The notes: generated from the letters alone by a model not told the origin. A stretch of 5,653 bases of DNA from an uncultured Anaerolineae bacterium (GCA_937893815.1 CALCSH010000468.1:1-5653); one strand, 5' to 3'. Shown: positions 1-5,653, numbered from the stretch's first letter. Made by a program: numbers and translations.

Positions 1-11
1 CCCCATATATT

Positions 12-40
12 CCGGCGGACATCTCCGTCATCGGCTTTTT
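12..40 (+). terminator. Possible plus-strand intrinsic terminator at the left edge
   Basis: On the plus strand CGGA (16-19) pairs with TCCG (24-27) around a four-base loop. The stem can be lengthened by a G-U and a G-C pair and, after a three-base bulge, by CC/GG (12-13 with 33-34). CTTTTT follows at 35-40. This would fit the terminator of a plus-strand gene lying left of the window and converging on the PLP-enzyme gene. The competing reading is that a minus-strand gene starts here: ATG at 31-29 opens a frame reading MTEMSAGIYG to the window edge, but no good ribosome binding site precedes it. The stretch is too short to decide. Confidence 0.3.
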
Positions 41-55
41 GCAGTAGAGTCAATA

Positions 56-1519
56 TTATAAACCTACTTTTCCGTTGAAAGCGATAATCAGTTCATCCAT
101 TTCTTCGATCTGGCTCTGGAAGCTGGTCCAATAATCAGGTTGATACCACTGCGCCTGAATTTCGGCATAGGTGCGGCCTTGCTGCTCGACCCAGGTGAAA
201 TACTTAAGCTGGTGAACGCGGCGGCGATCCGTATAGCGCAGTTCCAACAAATTATCAGTGGAAGCGCCCTTCAGCCAATGGGCGTAGTCCACGGCGGCAT
301 CAGTTTCTTTATATTCGCCGAATTCTTCGTGCATTTCTGTCAGACGGCTCTGATAGAGTTCCATCGAGTCGGTCAACACGGTGAGTACAATATCGTTCTC
401 ACCCATTTCATAATATTTCGCGGCCTTGATGGCTGTCAGGACATTCGAAATACCAGAGAAGCCTAACAAATCCAATTGCGAAACCAATTCCGCAGGCACG
501 CCCTGCTTGGCCAGATACTCACGGCCTGATTTCTCATTGAACAAGCGAGACAAATTGACAACGGCATTATCGTCAATGGCGACGATCATATCGGTATTCT
601 TCGAGTTGTGAATCCACGGCACATGTTTGTCGCCAATACCTTCGATGCGGTGCGCGCCGTAGCCGTTTTCCAACAGAGTGGGGCACTGCAACGCTTCACT
701 GGCAATAATTTTGCTGTCGGGGAATATCTGCTTCATATAGTCACCGCTGGCAATCGTGCCTGCGGAACCGGTGGCCGAAGTCAGCCCGCGGTATTTGTCG
801 TTGGGGCCCATCACCTGCTTGAGAACTTCTTCCATGGCGTGACCGGTAATTTCATAATGCCACAGGTAATTGCCAAATTCTTCAAACTGGTTGAAGATCA
901 TCAAATCCTCACCGGAAGAGCGAAGCTCCCAGCATTTATCAAAAATTTCTTTAACATTGGATTCGCTGCCCGGGGTTTTGATGGTCTCGCCTGCTACACT
1001 CGCCAGCCACTCGAAGCGTTCTTTACTCATCTCTTCCGGTAAAATCGCGATGGATTCGCAAGCCAGGAGTGCGGAATCGTACGCACCACCGCGGCAGTAG
1101 TTGCCGGTGGAGGGCCAGACTGCTTTTTGGGTGGTAGGGTCAAACTGACCTGTAACCAGGCGTGGCGCCAGGCATCCGAAAGCAGCACCCACCTTGTGAG
1201 CGCCGGTCGGGAACCACTTCCCCACCAACACGATGATGCGGGCATCGACACCGGTCAGGGATTTGGGTAATTCAACGTAATTGACGCCGCCAAAGCCGCC
1301 GCCGCTGGCCTTGGGTTCGTTATGCCAGCTAATACGGAACAAGTTACGGGGATGAAGATCCCAAAGGCCAATCGAGGCCAATTCTTCTTTGAACTTGTCC
1401 GGAATCAACGAAGGGTTTTTCATCTGTGCAAAAGTGGGAACAATAATATTGCGCTCACGAGCGCGCTTCACGGCGCGTTCCAGGCGGTCTTCATAAACGG
1501 TGAGGTCAATGGTATACAT
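56..1519 (-). CDS. PLP-dependent fold-type II enzyme, cysteine synthase-like with C-terminal extension (substrate unknown)
   Basis: This 487-residue protein belongs to the tryptophan synthase beta/cysteine synthase superfamily. PTGAHKVGAA at 104-113 holds the likely Schiff-base lysine, K109. STGN at 137-140 is the substrate-carboxylate loop typical of the fold, and the glycine-rich SATGSAGT at 248-255 is the likely PLP-phosphate loop. It is far longer than O-acetylserine sulfhydrylase (about 310 residues). Part of the excess is about 100 residues after position 385, which contain the charged and aromatic run LRYTDRRRVHQLKYFTWVEQ (427-446) and tryptophan/tyrosine-rich segments. I recall similar proteins annotated only as PLP-dependent 'subunit beta' proteins; the reaction is unknown to me. 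Beta-replacement or beta-elimination on an amino acid is the family expectation. The start is supported by AGGAG ten bases upstream. It is transcribed alone from its own promoter, apparently under repressor control. Confidence 0.85.
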   Translation of the reverse strand: MYTIDLTVYEDRLERAVKRARERNIIVPTFAQMKNPSLIPDKFKEELASIGLWDLHPRNLFRISWHNEPKASGGGFGGVNYVELPKSLTGVDARIIVLVGKWFPTGAHKVGAAFGCLAPRLVTGQFDPTTQKAVWPSTGNYCRGGAYDSALLACESIAILPEEMSKERFEWLASVAGETIKTPGSESNVKEIFDKCWELRSSGEDLMIFNQFEEFGNYLWHYEITGHAMEEVLKQVMGPNDKYRGLTSATGSAGTIASGDYMKQIFPDSKIIASEALQCPTLLENGYGAHRIEGIGDKHVPWIHNSKNTDMIVAIDDNAVVNLSRLFNEKSGREYLAKQGVPAELVSQLDLLGFSGISNVLTAIKAAKYYEMGENDIVLTVLTDSMELYQSRLTEMHEEFGEYKETDAAVDYAHWLKGASTDNLLELRYTDRRRVHQLKYFTWVEQQGRTYAEIQAQWYQPDYWTSFQSQIEEMDELIIAFNGKVGL

Positions 1520-1529
1520 GGATATGGGT

Positions 1530-1534
1530 CTCCT
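1530..1534 (-). promoter_or_regulatory. Ribosome binding site of the PLP-enzyme gene
   Basis: AGGAG on the minus strand lies ten bases before the ATG at 1519-1517. It supports that start codon. Confidence 0.7.
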
Positions 1535-1571
1535 GCTAGGGAATCTAAGATTGGATAGAACAGCAATTCAA

Positions 1572-1582
1572 TTGTCAGACAA
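1572..1582. promoter_or_regulatory. Operator O1, TTGTC-A-GACAA palindrome at the likely transcription start
   Basis: This 11-bp palindrome has perfect 5-bp half-sites around one central base. It starts four bases downstream of TATAAT (1591-1586, minus strand), so it would cover the expected transcription start near 1579. A protein bound here should block the promoter. The form TTGT-NNN-ACAA resembles operators of the FadR subgroup of GntR regulators; the family assignment is inference. Confidence 0.65.
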
Positions 1583-1585
1583 CTA

Positions 1586-1591
1586 ATTATA
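1586..1591 (-). promoter_or_regulatory. Promoter -10 box of the PLP-enzyme gene
   Basis: A perfect TATAAT reads on the minus strand. The hexamer 17 bp upstream is TTCCCT (1614-1609), a poor -35 with three of six consensus bases, which suggests a weak or activator-assisted promoter. Transcription would begin near 1579 and leave a leader of about 60 bases before the ATG at 1519. Confidence 0.6.
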
Positions 1592-1615
1592 ACGCAGAAC
1601 TAAAAATCAGGGAAC

Positions 1616-1626
1616 TTGTCTGACAA
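1616..1626. promoter_or_regulatory. Operator O2, TTGTC-T-GACAA palindrome upstream of the promoter
   Basis: This is the second copy of the same 11-bp palindrome, centred at 1621, about 42 bp upstream of the expected start. Its centre is 44 bp from that of O1, close to four helical turns, which would place both bound dimers on about the same face of the DNA and could allow cooperative binding or a small loop. It sits just upstream of the weak -35 position. Confidence 0.6.
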
Positions 1627-1684
1627 TTGCTTTTTGATGAATTTTGATAAAAATGTGGTGACGTCAACAACTTTTTGAGTGTAA

Positions 1685-2617
1685 TCACCGGCGCTCATCC
1701 GGAGACTGGGTAACAATATACAGGGGGCGATTTTTGGCTTCATCATATAATCTGCCAATATATTCCCCCAAAACCCCCAGGGAAATCAACTGCACCCCAC
1801 CTAAGAATAAGACAGCGATCAGTGCAGAAGCTTGTCCGAAAAAAGCCTGTGATCCAGCCAGACGCAAAGCAATCACGACTGGAATCGCCAAAATACTGAT
1901 TCCAGCGGATACAAAGCCCATGTACATGGCAACTTGCAAAGGGAAATAGGAAAATCCAGTAATTGCATCGCTGGCAAATTTGACCATCTTCTTCAACGGA
2001 TATTTGGTTTCGCCTGCAAAGCGAGCGGAGCGTTCATATTCAACCCCAATTTGCTTGAAACCCACCCACACCGACATGCCGCGCAAAAATCGATGACGCT
2101 CACGCATTGAATTTAGCACATTCACAACCGCGCGATCCATCAGGCGGAAATCTCCGGTATCCATCGGAATATTCACATCAGTAATGCGGCGGATGATGCG
2201 GTAGAAGGCCGCCGCGGTGAACAGTTTAAACCAGGACTCACCCTGGCGCTTGGAGCGTACGGCGTACACCACCTGATAGCCCTCACGCCATTTGGCGATC
2301 AGATCCAGGATGACTTCAGGGGGATCCTGCAAATCAGCGTCGATAATGATCACCGCTTCCCCACGGCTGAAATCCAACCCGGCGGTCACCGCGATCTGAT
2401 GGCCGAAGTTGCGCGCAAAAATCACTGGGATCACAGTAGAATCTTGCCTGGCCAGTTCTGAAATTTGCTCCGTCGAGCCATCAGTAGAGCCATCATCTAC
2501 CAGCAATAACTCCCAGGATTCGCCTGTTTGCTCCATGACACTGCGCACACGACGATATAGCTCTGGAATATTTTGAGCTTCGTTATAAATTGGCGCAATA
2601 ACGGAATATGTAGTCAT
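1685..2617 (-). CDS. Family 2 glycosyltransferase, GtrB/DPM1-like, membrane-anchored
   Basis: This 310-residue protein is a GT2 (GT-A fold) transferase of the polyprenyl-phosphate sugar synthase type. Such enzymes move a sugar from a nucleotide sugar to a lipid carrier such as undecaprenyl phosphate at the inner face of the membrane. Visible marks are the nucleotide-binding N-terminus SVIAPIYNE (5-13), DDGSTD at 41-46, the metal-binding DAD at 93-95 followed by LQDPPE, DTGDFRLM at 153-160, the basic RERHRFLRG at 172-180 and GETKYPLKK at 202-210. Two membrane helices follow at about 225-251 and 262-285, then the family ending YIGRLYDEAKNRPLYIV. Length and layout match GtrB-type enzymes. The donor sugar cannot be read from the sequence. 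The gene starts nine bases after the AI-2E gene ends and has only a weak ribosome site, so translation is probably coupled to that gene. Confidence 0.9.
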   Translation of the reverse strand: MTTYSVIAPIYNEAQNIPELYRRVRSVMEQTGESWELLLVDDGSTDGSTEQISELARQDSTVIPVIFARNFGHQIAVTAGLDFSRGEAVIIIDADLQDPPEVILDLIAKWREGYQVVYAVRSKRQGESWFKLFTAAAFYRIIRRITDVNIPMDTGDFRLMDRAVVNVLNSMRERHRFLRGMSVWVGFKQIGVEYERSARFAGETKYPLKKMVKFASDAITGFSYFPLQVAMYMGFVSAGISILAIPVVIALRLAGSQAFFGQASALIAVLFLGGVQLISLGVLGEYIGRLYDEAKNRPLYIVTQSPDERR

Positions 2618-2626
2618 CAGCTTTTC

Positions 2627-3736
2627 TCAAGTCGTCAACTCGGAAATCGGGAATTCGTCATCGTCCGCAGGGAATGGCGGTAGACCCAAAACACGACAGC
2701 GCAGGTACTTTGCAATAATCCACAGGGAGAGCAACACGGGCACGGCCAAAAAAGCTGCCAGTGCGCCATGCAACACCAGCGCTCCCAGAATCGAAACCAA
2801 CACAATGCCCGAATGAATATGCACTGTGCGTCCCACAATTACGGGGCGCAGCCAAAAGTTTTTCACCATCGTAAGAACCATATACAAAACTAGTACCAGC
2901 GCTGCGAACCAGAAATTAGATATAGAGAAGAACGCTGATCCTTCGAGCAAGGCAACCCCAATCGAAAGAACGCCGGAAACAATCGCCCCAATCTCATGCA
3001 CAAAACTCGTCAGGCCAGTAAATAAGCCCAGCATCACCGCGCCCGGCAAACCAACAATCAGCCACACAATCGAATCCATCACCCCAACCGCCAACATAAA
3101 GGTCAATTGACTGCGCATATAATCGGCCCAAACATAGCGCAATTGGCCTAACAGTTTACGAATATCTTCTTGCATGGCGGGGGGGGTGATATTCACGATA
3201 CCCTCCCCAAAGCGATGACCATCCTGCAAGAAATAGAACCAGCTAATCATCATCACCATAATCCAGATGACATTTTTGGTCACCGCACTCACCACAGCAA
3301 AAAAGCTCTCCGCGATCGGAGAAAGCATATCCGTAGAAATTTGTGGCACTGCGGGCAAAAATTCTCGTGGATAAAATATCCATTCCAAGAAATGGATCGG
3401 GGTGTTACGCAATTCGGCGTAGTGAGCTGTCAGGCTGGCTGTATTTACGGTGAACAGCCGCACCTGCCCCACCACTATCGGCGTGACAATCGCCGGGGCC
3501 GCGGCGATGATGAGGATGGTCAAAATATAGACAATCACAACCGAGGCTCCATGCGAAAGGCGTGTGCGCGTCGATAAAAATCGCACCAGCGGATAGCTTA
3601 CATAGGCCAATATGGCGGCGATGACCAGCGGATTGATGACGGCGCGGAAATACCAGATAACTCCGATCACCAAAAGTATCAAGACGATCAGCCCGAAATA
3701 ACGTGCTTCTTTATTCCATTTTCCCTGCTGATTCAT
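2627..3736 (-). CDS. AI-2E family membrane transporter (TqsA/PerM-like)
   Basis: With the start chosen here the protein has 369 residues, normal for the AI-2E (UPF0118) family. Members include TqsA, linked to autoinducer-2 export, and sodium/proton antiporters; the substrate of this one is unknown. Hydrophobic segments lie at about 14-30, 33-49, 64-89, 144-170, 210-230, 232-250, 252-266, 274-291 and 307-341, the usual layout with a long soluble stretch between the third and fourth. YFLQDG at 168-173 and the C-terminal RPVIVG ... HSGIVLVSILGALVLHG run are family signatures. The open frame extends to an ATG at 3760, but no ribosome site precedes that codon, whereas the ATG at 3736 has AAGGA eight bases upstream. 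Transcription of this gene and the following glycosyltransferase probably starts in the 3761-3952 gap, where I could not identify convincing promoter boxes. Confidence 0.9.
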   Translation of the reverse strand: MNQQGKWNKEARYFGLIVLILLVIGVIWYFRAVINPLVIAAILAYVSYPLVRFLSTRTRLSHGASVVIVYILTILIIAAAPAIVTPIVVGQVRLFTVNTASLTAHYAELRNTPIHFLEWIFYPREFLPAVPQISTDMLSPIAESFFAVVSAVTKNVIWIMVMMISWFYFLQDGHRFGEGIVNITPPAMQEDIRKLLGQLRYVWADYMRSQLTFMLAVGVMDSIVWLIVGLPGAVMLGLFTGLTSFVHEIGAIVSGVLSIGVALLEGSAFFSISNFWFAALVLVLYMVLTMVKNFWLRPVIVGRTVHIHSGIVLVSILGALVLHGALAAFLAVPVLLSLWIIAKYLRCRVLGLPPFPADDDEFPISELTT

Positions 3737-3744
3737 TTCCTTAT

Positions 3745-3749
3745 TCCTT
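3745..3749 (-). promoter_or_regulatory. Ribosome binding site that favours the internal start of the AI-2E gene
   Basis: AAGGA on the minus strand lies eight bases before the ATG at 3736-3734. The upstream in-frame ATG at 3760-3758 is preceded by ACGACTCGAT, which has no Shine-Dalgarno match. This decides the start used in this annotation. Confidence 0.55.
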
Positions 3750-3763
3750 GAATTCTTCATATC

Positions 3764-3801
3764 GAGTCGTTCGTCCCTACCACTTTATGGTAATGCGACT
3801 C
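3764..3801 (-). repeat. Small two-part hairpin just upstream of the AI-2E gene
   Basis: GAGTCG (3764-3769) and CGACTC (3796-3801) form a 6-bp outer stem, and TACCA (3778-3782) with TGGTA (3788-3792) forms an inner 5-bp stem with a five-base loop. The centres of the two stems nearly coincide. In the minus-strand mRNA it would end three bases before the ATG at 3760. It could be part of a leader influencing translation, or a chance structure; there is no T-tract, so it is not a terminator. Confidence 0.45.
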
Positions 3802-3808
3802 TCCCCTA

Positions 3809-3923
3809 GAAAAAGATGGCTTGCGCTGATTCCGATGGACGATTTGGCTCTTACTGAATGCTGCGGTTAATTCCACCGCGACTCGAAAGAACCAATTTCT
3901 TATTCTGGGATCAACGCAAGCCA
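3809..3923 (-). terminator. Long structured intrinsic terminator after thrC
   Basis: Read on the minus strand, a rod of three stacked stems can form. The outer stem pairs 3923-3910 with 3830-3817, 14 bp including one G-U; two further C-G pairs follow after one mismatch. The middle stem pairs 3895-3887 with 3852-3844, 9 bp including one G-U. The inner stem pairs GCGGT (3879-3875) with ACCGC (3867-3863) around a seven-base loop. TCTTTTTCT (3816-3808) follows the outer 3' arm directly. It begins 29 bases after the thrC stop. In both of the longer stems the single imperfect position is a G-U wobble in minus-strand RNA but a C-A mismatch in plus-strand RNA, which favours action on minus-strand transcripts. 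The arms are much further apart than in an ordinary terminator, so another role (degraded repeat element or small structured RNA) remains possible. Confidence 0.6.
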
Positions 3924-3952
3924 CTATGCTGCTATCGTGCGCCGGAGAAGGA

Positions 3953-5191
3953 TCAAATATATTGTCTCACTGCATCTAACACAGGCTTGATTACTGGCGC
4001 TTCGCCTGCAGCCATCATGGCAGCATTGACATCTTTCAGCCCGCTGCCCGTATTCACTACAACAACGGTATCATCCGGACCAATCAAACCATCTTGAACA
4101 GCTTTGACCAGACCTGCGTAGGATGTGGCTCCTGCCGGTTCGGCAAAAATACCCACGGCGCCAAGCTCACCAATTGCGGCAATAATCGCTTCATCAGGAA
4201 CCAGAATATAGGCACCATCGGTTTGTGTGGCGGCCCGCAAAGCGCGCAAACCATCGCTGGGCATATTGACCGAAATGCTGTCGGCGCGGGTTGTGGCGTT
4301 TACGGCTTTGATCACTTCGGTACCGGAATTGAAGGCATTGGCGATTGCGGCAGATCCAGTGGATTGCACACCAAAAATTCGCGGTACTTGCTCGATCAGA
4401 CCCAATGTCAACAGGTCTTTGAAGCCTTTGTGGATACCTGAGATGATATTACCATCGCCGACGGAAACAAATATGGAGATGCGGTGTTTGGCATTTGAAA
4501 GCTGCATTTGCTCCCAAATTTCAAACGCGGCGGTTTTCTTGCCTTCTGCGGTGAAAGGATTGTACCCGGTATTTCGATTGTACCAGCCAAATTCCTGTGT
4601 GGCTTCCAGAGATAACTTAAAGGCGGCATCATAATTATCGTCCACCAACAGCACTTTTGCGCCGAATATTTGTAATTGGGCAATTTTTGCCGGGGGTGCT
4701 GTTTTGGGTGCGAAGATGACTGCTTTATGTCCTACGGCGGCAGCCATGCCTGCCAGGGCGGCTCCGGCGTTGCCAGTGGAGGCCGTTACGACAACTTCGG
4801 CGCCAATTTCTCGGGCGCGGCCAATCAGCACAGCGCTGGCGCGGTCTTTGAAGGATGCGGTCGGGTTCCTGCTTTCATCTTTGATATATAGATGCCGCAG
4901 ACCAAGTTTGTACGCCAGGGAGGCGGGAGAAAAGATCGGGGTCCAGCCAGCCGCCCGGAGCGGGGTTCCGTTTCCACCGGGGTCAGGCACCGGCAACAAA
5001 GGCAGGTAACGCCACAGCGATTCATCCGCCTTGATGACCAGATCATCCACAGATTTCTTCTTGATGGCATCATAATCCAAGATGACATCCAAATTCCCAC
5101 CACAGCCCGAGGCAGTGCAAATATAGGTTACATCGTTGGGGCCATATTCAGCACCACAGACCGAGCAATGATACCCGATAAAATTTGTCAT
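3953..5191 (-). CDS. thrC: Threonine synthase
   Basis: The product is a 412-residue fold-type II PLP enzyme that would convert O-phosphohomoserine to threonine, the last step of threonine synthesis, in the cytoplasm. SFKDR at 113-117 carries the Schiff-base lysine K115; KDESRNPTASFKDR is the classic threonine synthase block. STGN is at 138-141, SVGDGNIISG at 243-252 is the PLP-phosphate loop, and NTGSGLKD at 380-387 is a conserved C-terminal turn. The N-terminus has four cysteines (C9, C12, C25, C30) in a zinc-ribbon-like pattern, seen in a subset of threonine synthases and related proteins. The start is supported by AGAAGGAG ten bases upstream and by the ATGA overlap with the transporter gene before it. 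Related activities, such as cysteate synthase, cannot be excluded by motif reading alone. A long hairpin terminator follows the gene. Confidence 0.85.
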   Translation of the reverse strand: MTNFIGYHCSVCGAEYGPNDVTYICTASGCGGNLDVILDYDAIKKKSVDDLVIKADESLWRYLPLLPVPDPGGNGTPLRAAGWTPIFSPASLAYKLGLRHLYIKDESRNPTASFKDRASAVLIGRAREIGAEVVVTASTGNAGAALAGMAAAVGHKAVIFAPKTAPPAKIAQLQIFGAKVLLVDDNYDAAFKLSLEATQEFGWYNRNTGYNPFTAEGKKTAAFEIWEQMQLSNAKHRISIFVSVGDGNIISGIHKGFKDLLTLGLIEQVPRIFGVQSTGSAAIANAFNSGTEVIKAVNATTRADSISVNMPSDGLRALRAATQTDGAYILVPDEAIIAAIGELGAVGIFAEPAGATSYAGLVKAVQDGLIGPDDTVVVVNTGSGLKDVNAAMMAAGEAPVIKPVLDAVRQYI

Positions 5192-5653
5192 GCAGTTGTT
5201 ACTCCTTCTGCTTCTTCTTGAACGCCTGCCATGAGCAGGCCGAGTTTTTCTGGGGTGGCTTCGTTACGCGGGACAATGCCCATGATTTTCCCTTCGAAGA
5301 TCACCGCGATTCGGTCGGAAATTGCCATGACTTCATCGAGGTCTTCCGAGATCATCATAATTGCAGTGCCATCCAGCCGTTGTTCCAATAGTTGTTCGTG
5401 TACATATTCCGTAGCGCCAATATCCAGGCCACGGGTCGGTTGAGCCGCGATCAGAACACGCGGCTTCCGGGAAATTTCGCGCGCCAGGACAACTTTTTGA
5501 ATATTGCCGCCGGACAGGTTTTTTGCCATCGTATCCCGTGAGGGGGTTTTTACAGAAAAATCGCGGATCAATTTATCGCTATGCTGAGCGATAACTTTCA
5601 GCATCAGGAATCCCCGGCGCGCAAAGGGAATTTTGTGATGCTCACGCAAAACC
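5188..5653 (-). CDS. Sugar/nucleoside-type ABC transporter ATP-binding protein, C-terminal part
   Basis: About 154 residues are visible; the 5' part lies beyond the right edge. The frame runs to the edge with Val-Leu-Arg-Glu before the next residues, and the TTG at 5649 should not be taken as a start. This is the end of the second nucleotide-binding domain of a double-domain ATPase like RbsA or NupO. Counting from that TTG codon, the signature LSGGN is at 45-49, the Walker B region reads VLIAAQPTRGLD (65-76), and the H-loop region reads MISEDLDEV (99-107). The usual Walker B aspartate and glutamate are replaced by Ala-Gln, and the H-loop histidine by Glu. This points to a non-hydrolysing second site, which I recall as normal for the nucleoside/BMP-associated branch. 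It would power import with a periplasmic or lipoprotein binder and two permeases, none of them visible here. Its TGA overlaps the thrC ATG. Confidence 0.85.
   Translation of the reverse strand, partial: VLREHHKIPFARRGFLMLKVIAQHSDKLIRDFSVKTPSRDTMAKNLSGGNIQKVVLAREISRKPRVLIAAQPTRGLDIGATEYVHEQLLEQRLDGTAIMMISEDLDEVMAISDRIAVIFEGKIMGIVPRNEATPEKLGLLMAGVQEEAEGVTTA
5202..5209 (-). promoter_or_regulatory. thrC: Ribosome binding site of thrC inside the upstream gene
   Basis: AGAAGGAG on the minus strand lies ten bases before the thrC ATG (5191-5189), within the last codons of the ABC ATPase gene. A strong site here suggests that thrC can be initiated independently as well as by coupling through the ATGA overlap. 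Confidence 0.65.

Larger units (their letters stand above)
1562..1631. repeat. Inverted repeat enclosing the PLP-enzyme promoter
   Basis: A perfect 14-bp inverted repeat lies at 1569-1582 and 1616-1629. The match extends outward: the right arm, read on the minus strand, is AGCAATTGTCAGACAA (1631-1616), and the left arm (1562-1582, plus strand) is the same 16 bases with CAATT tandemly repeated once. The spacer between the arms is 33 bp and contains TATAAT. As a minus-strand RNA hairpin it has no T-tract after it, so an operator role is more likely than a terminator. Confidence 0.85.

Noticed and set aside
608..1042. Plus-strand open frame of 144 codons opposite the PLP-enzyme gene
   Set aside because: It is a mirror of the conserved enzyme frame, without a ribosome site or a known family pattern.
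1562..1631. Reading the inverted repeat as an intrinsic terminator
   Set aside because: In the minus direction no T-tract follows the second arm. A CTTTTT does follow in the plus direction, but no plus-strand gene precedes it. Each arm is itself palindromic and the pair flanks a TATAAT, which fits operators better.
1649..1671. Possible weak terminator after the glycosyltransferase gene (GTTGT...ACCAC then TTTTT, minus strand)
   Set aside because: Only four pairs with one mismatch can form, around a loop that is itself the palindrome TGACGTCA. Too weak to claim, although the position just past the stop codon would suit one.
3170..3577. Plus-strand open frame of 135 codons opposite the AI-2E gene
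   Set aside because: Its translation is rich in His, Arg and Asp with no recognisable motif, and it lies wholly inside a well-supported membrane protein gene on the other strand.
3863..3882. T-box-like motif on the minus strand (GCGGTGGAATTAACCGC)
   Set aside because: It resembles the T-box core GGGTGGNACCGC but has extra bases in the middle. There is no room for a specifier stem between the thrC stop and the hairpin, and the downstream gene is not an aminoacyl-tRNA synthetase or amino acid gene. The stem is better explained as the inner part of the long hairpin.
5647..5649. TTG as a start codon for the ABC ATPase fragment
   Set aside because: The frame continues to the window edge, and the residues around it (VLRE followed by PFARRGFL) match the interior of the family, so the gene begins outside the window.

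Overview
The window carries four complete genes and one partial gene, all on the minus strand, so the order of reading is from the right end to the left. Base composition is moderate (by eye about half G+C). The gene set suggests a bacterium. My best guess is a Chloroflexota (Anaerolineae-type) genome, based on general impression of the protein styles and gene company; this is a weak inference and no marker gene here proves it. I see no rRNA, tRNA, CRISPR array, insertion sequence or phage gene.

Right block (3953-5653): the 3' end of a sugar/nucleoside-type ABC transporter ATPase overlaps the start of a threonine synthase gene (thrC) by four bases (ATGA), so the two are almost certainly co-transcribed and translationally coupled. 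After thrC comes a 190-bp gap. It holds a long rod-like inverted repeat whose 3' arm, in the minus-strand direction, is followed at once by a T-rich tract. This is a probable intrinsic terminator, unusually long and internally structured.

Middle block (1685-3760): an AI-2E-family membrane protein and a GtrB/DPM1-like family 2 glycosyltransferase with two C-terminal membrane helices lie nine bases apart and look like a two-gene envelope operon. The better start of the AI-2E gene is probably an internal ATG with a good ribosome binding site; a small hairpin lies just before the first ATG.

Left block (1-1684): a fold-type II PLP-dependent enzyme of about 487 residues, related to cysteine synthase but with a C-terminal extension, has its own promoter. 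That promoter is the most interesting small structure here: a TATAAT box lies between two copies of an 11-bp palindrome TTGTC-N-GACAA, 44 bp centre to centre, as expected for a repressed promoter (GntR/FadR-like operators). The regulator is not in the window. The last 55 bases at the left edge may be a plus-strand terminator or the start of another gene.

The genes do not form one obvious pathway. Two separate fold-type II PLP enzymes (thrC and the cysteine-synthase-like protein) flank an envelope gene pair. I found no convincing evidence of a wholly new system; the items worth a second look are the twin-operator promoter, the substrate of the PLP enzyme, the long hairpin after thrC, and the transporter-thrC coupling.
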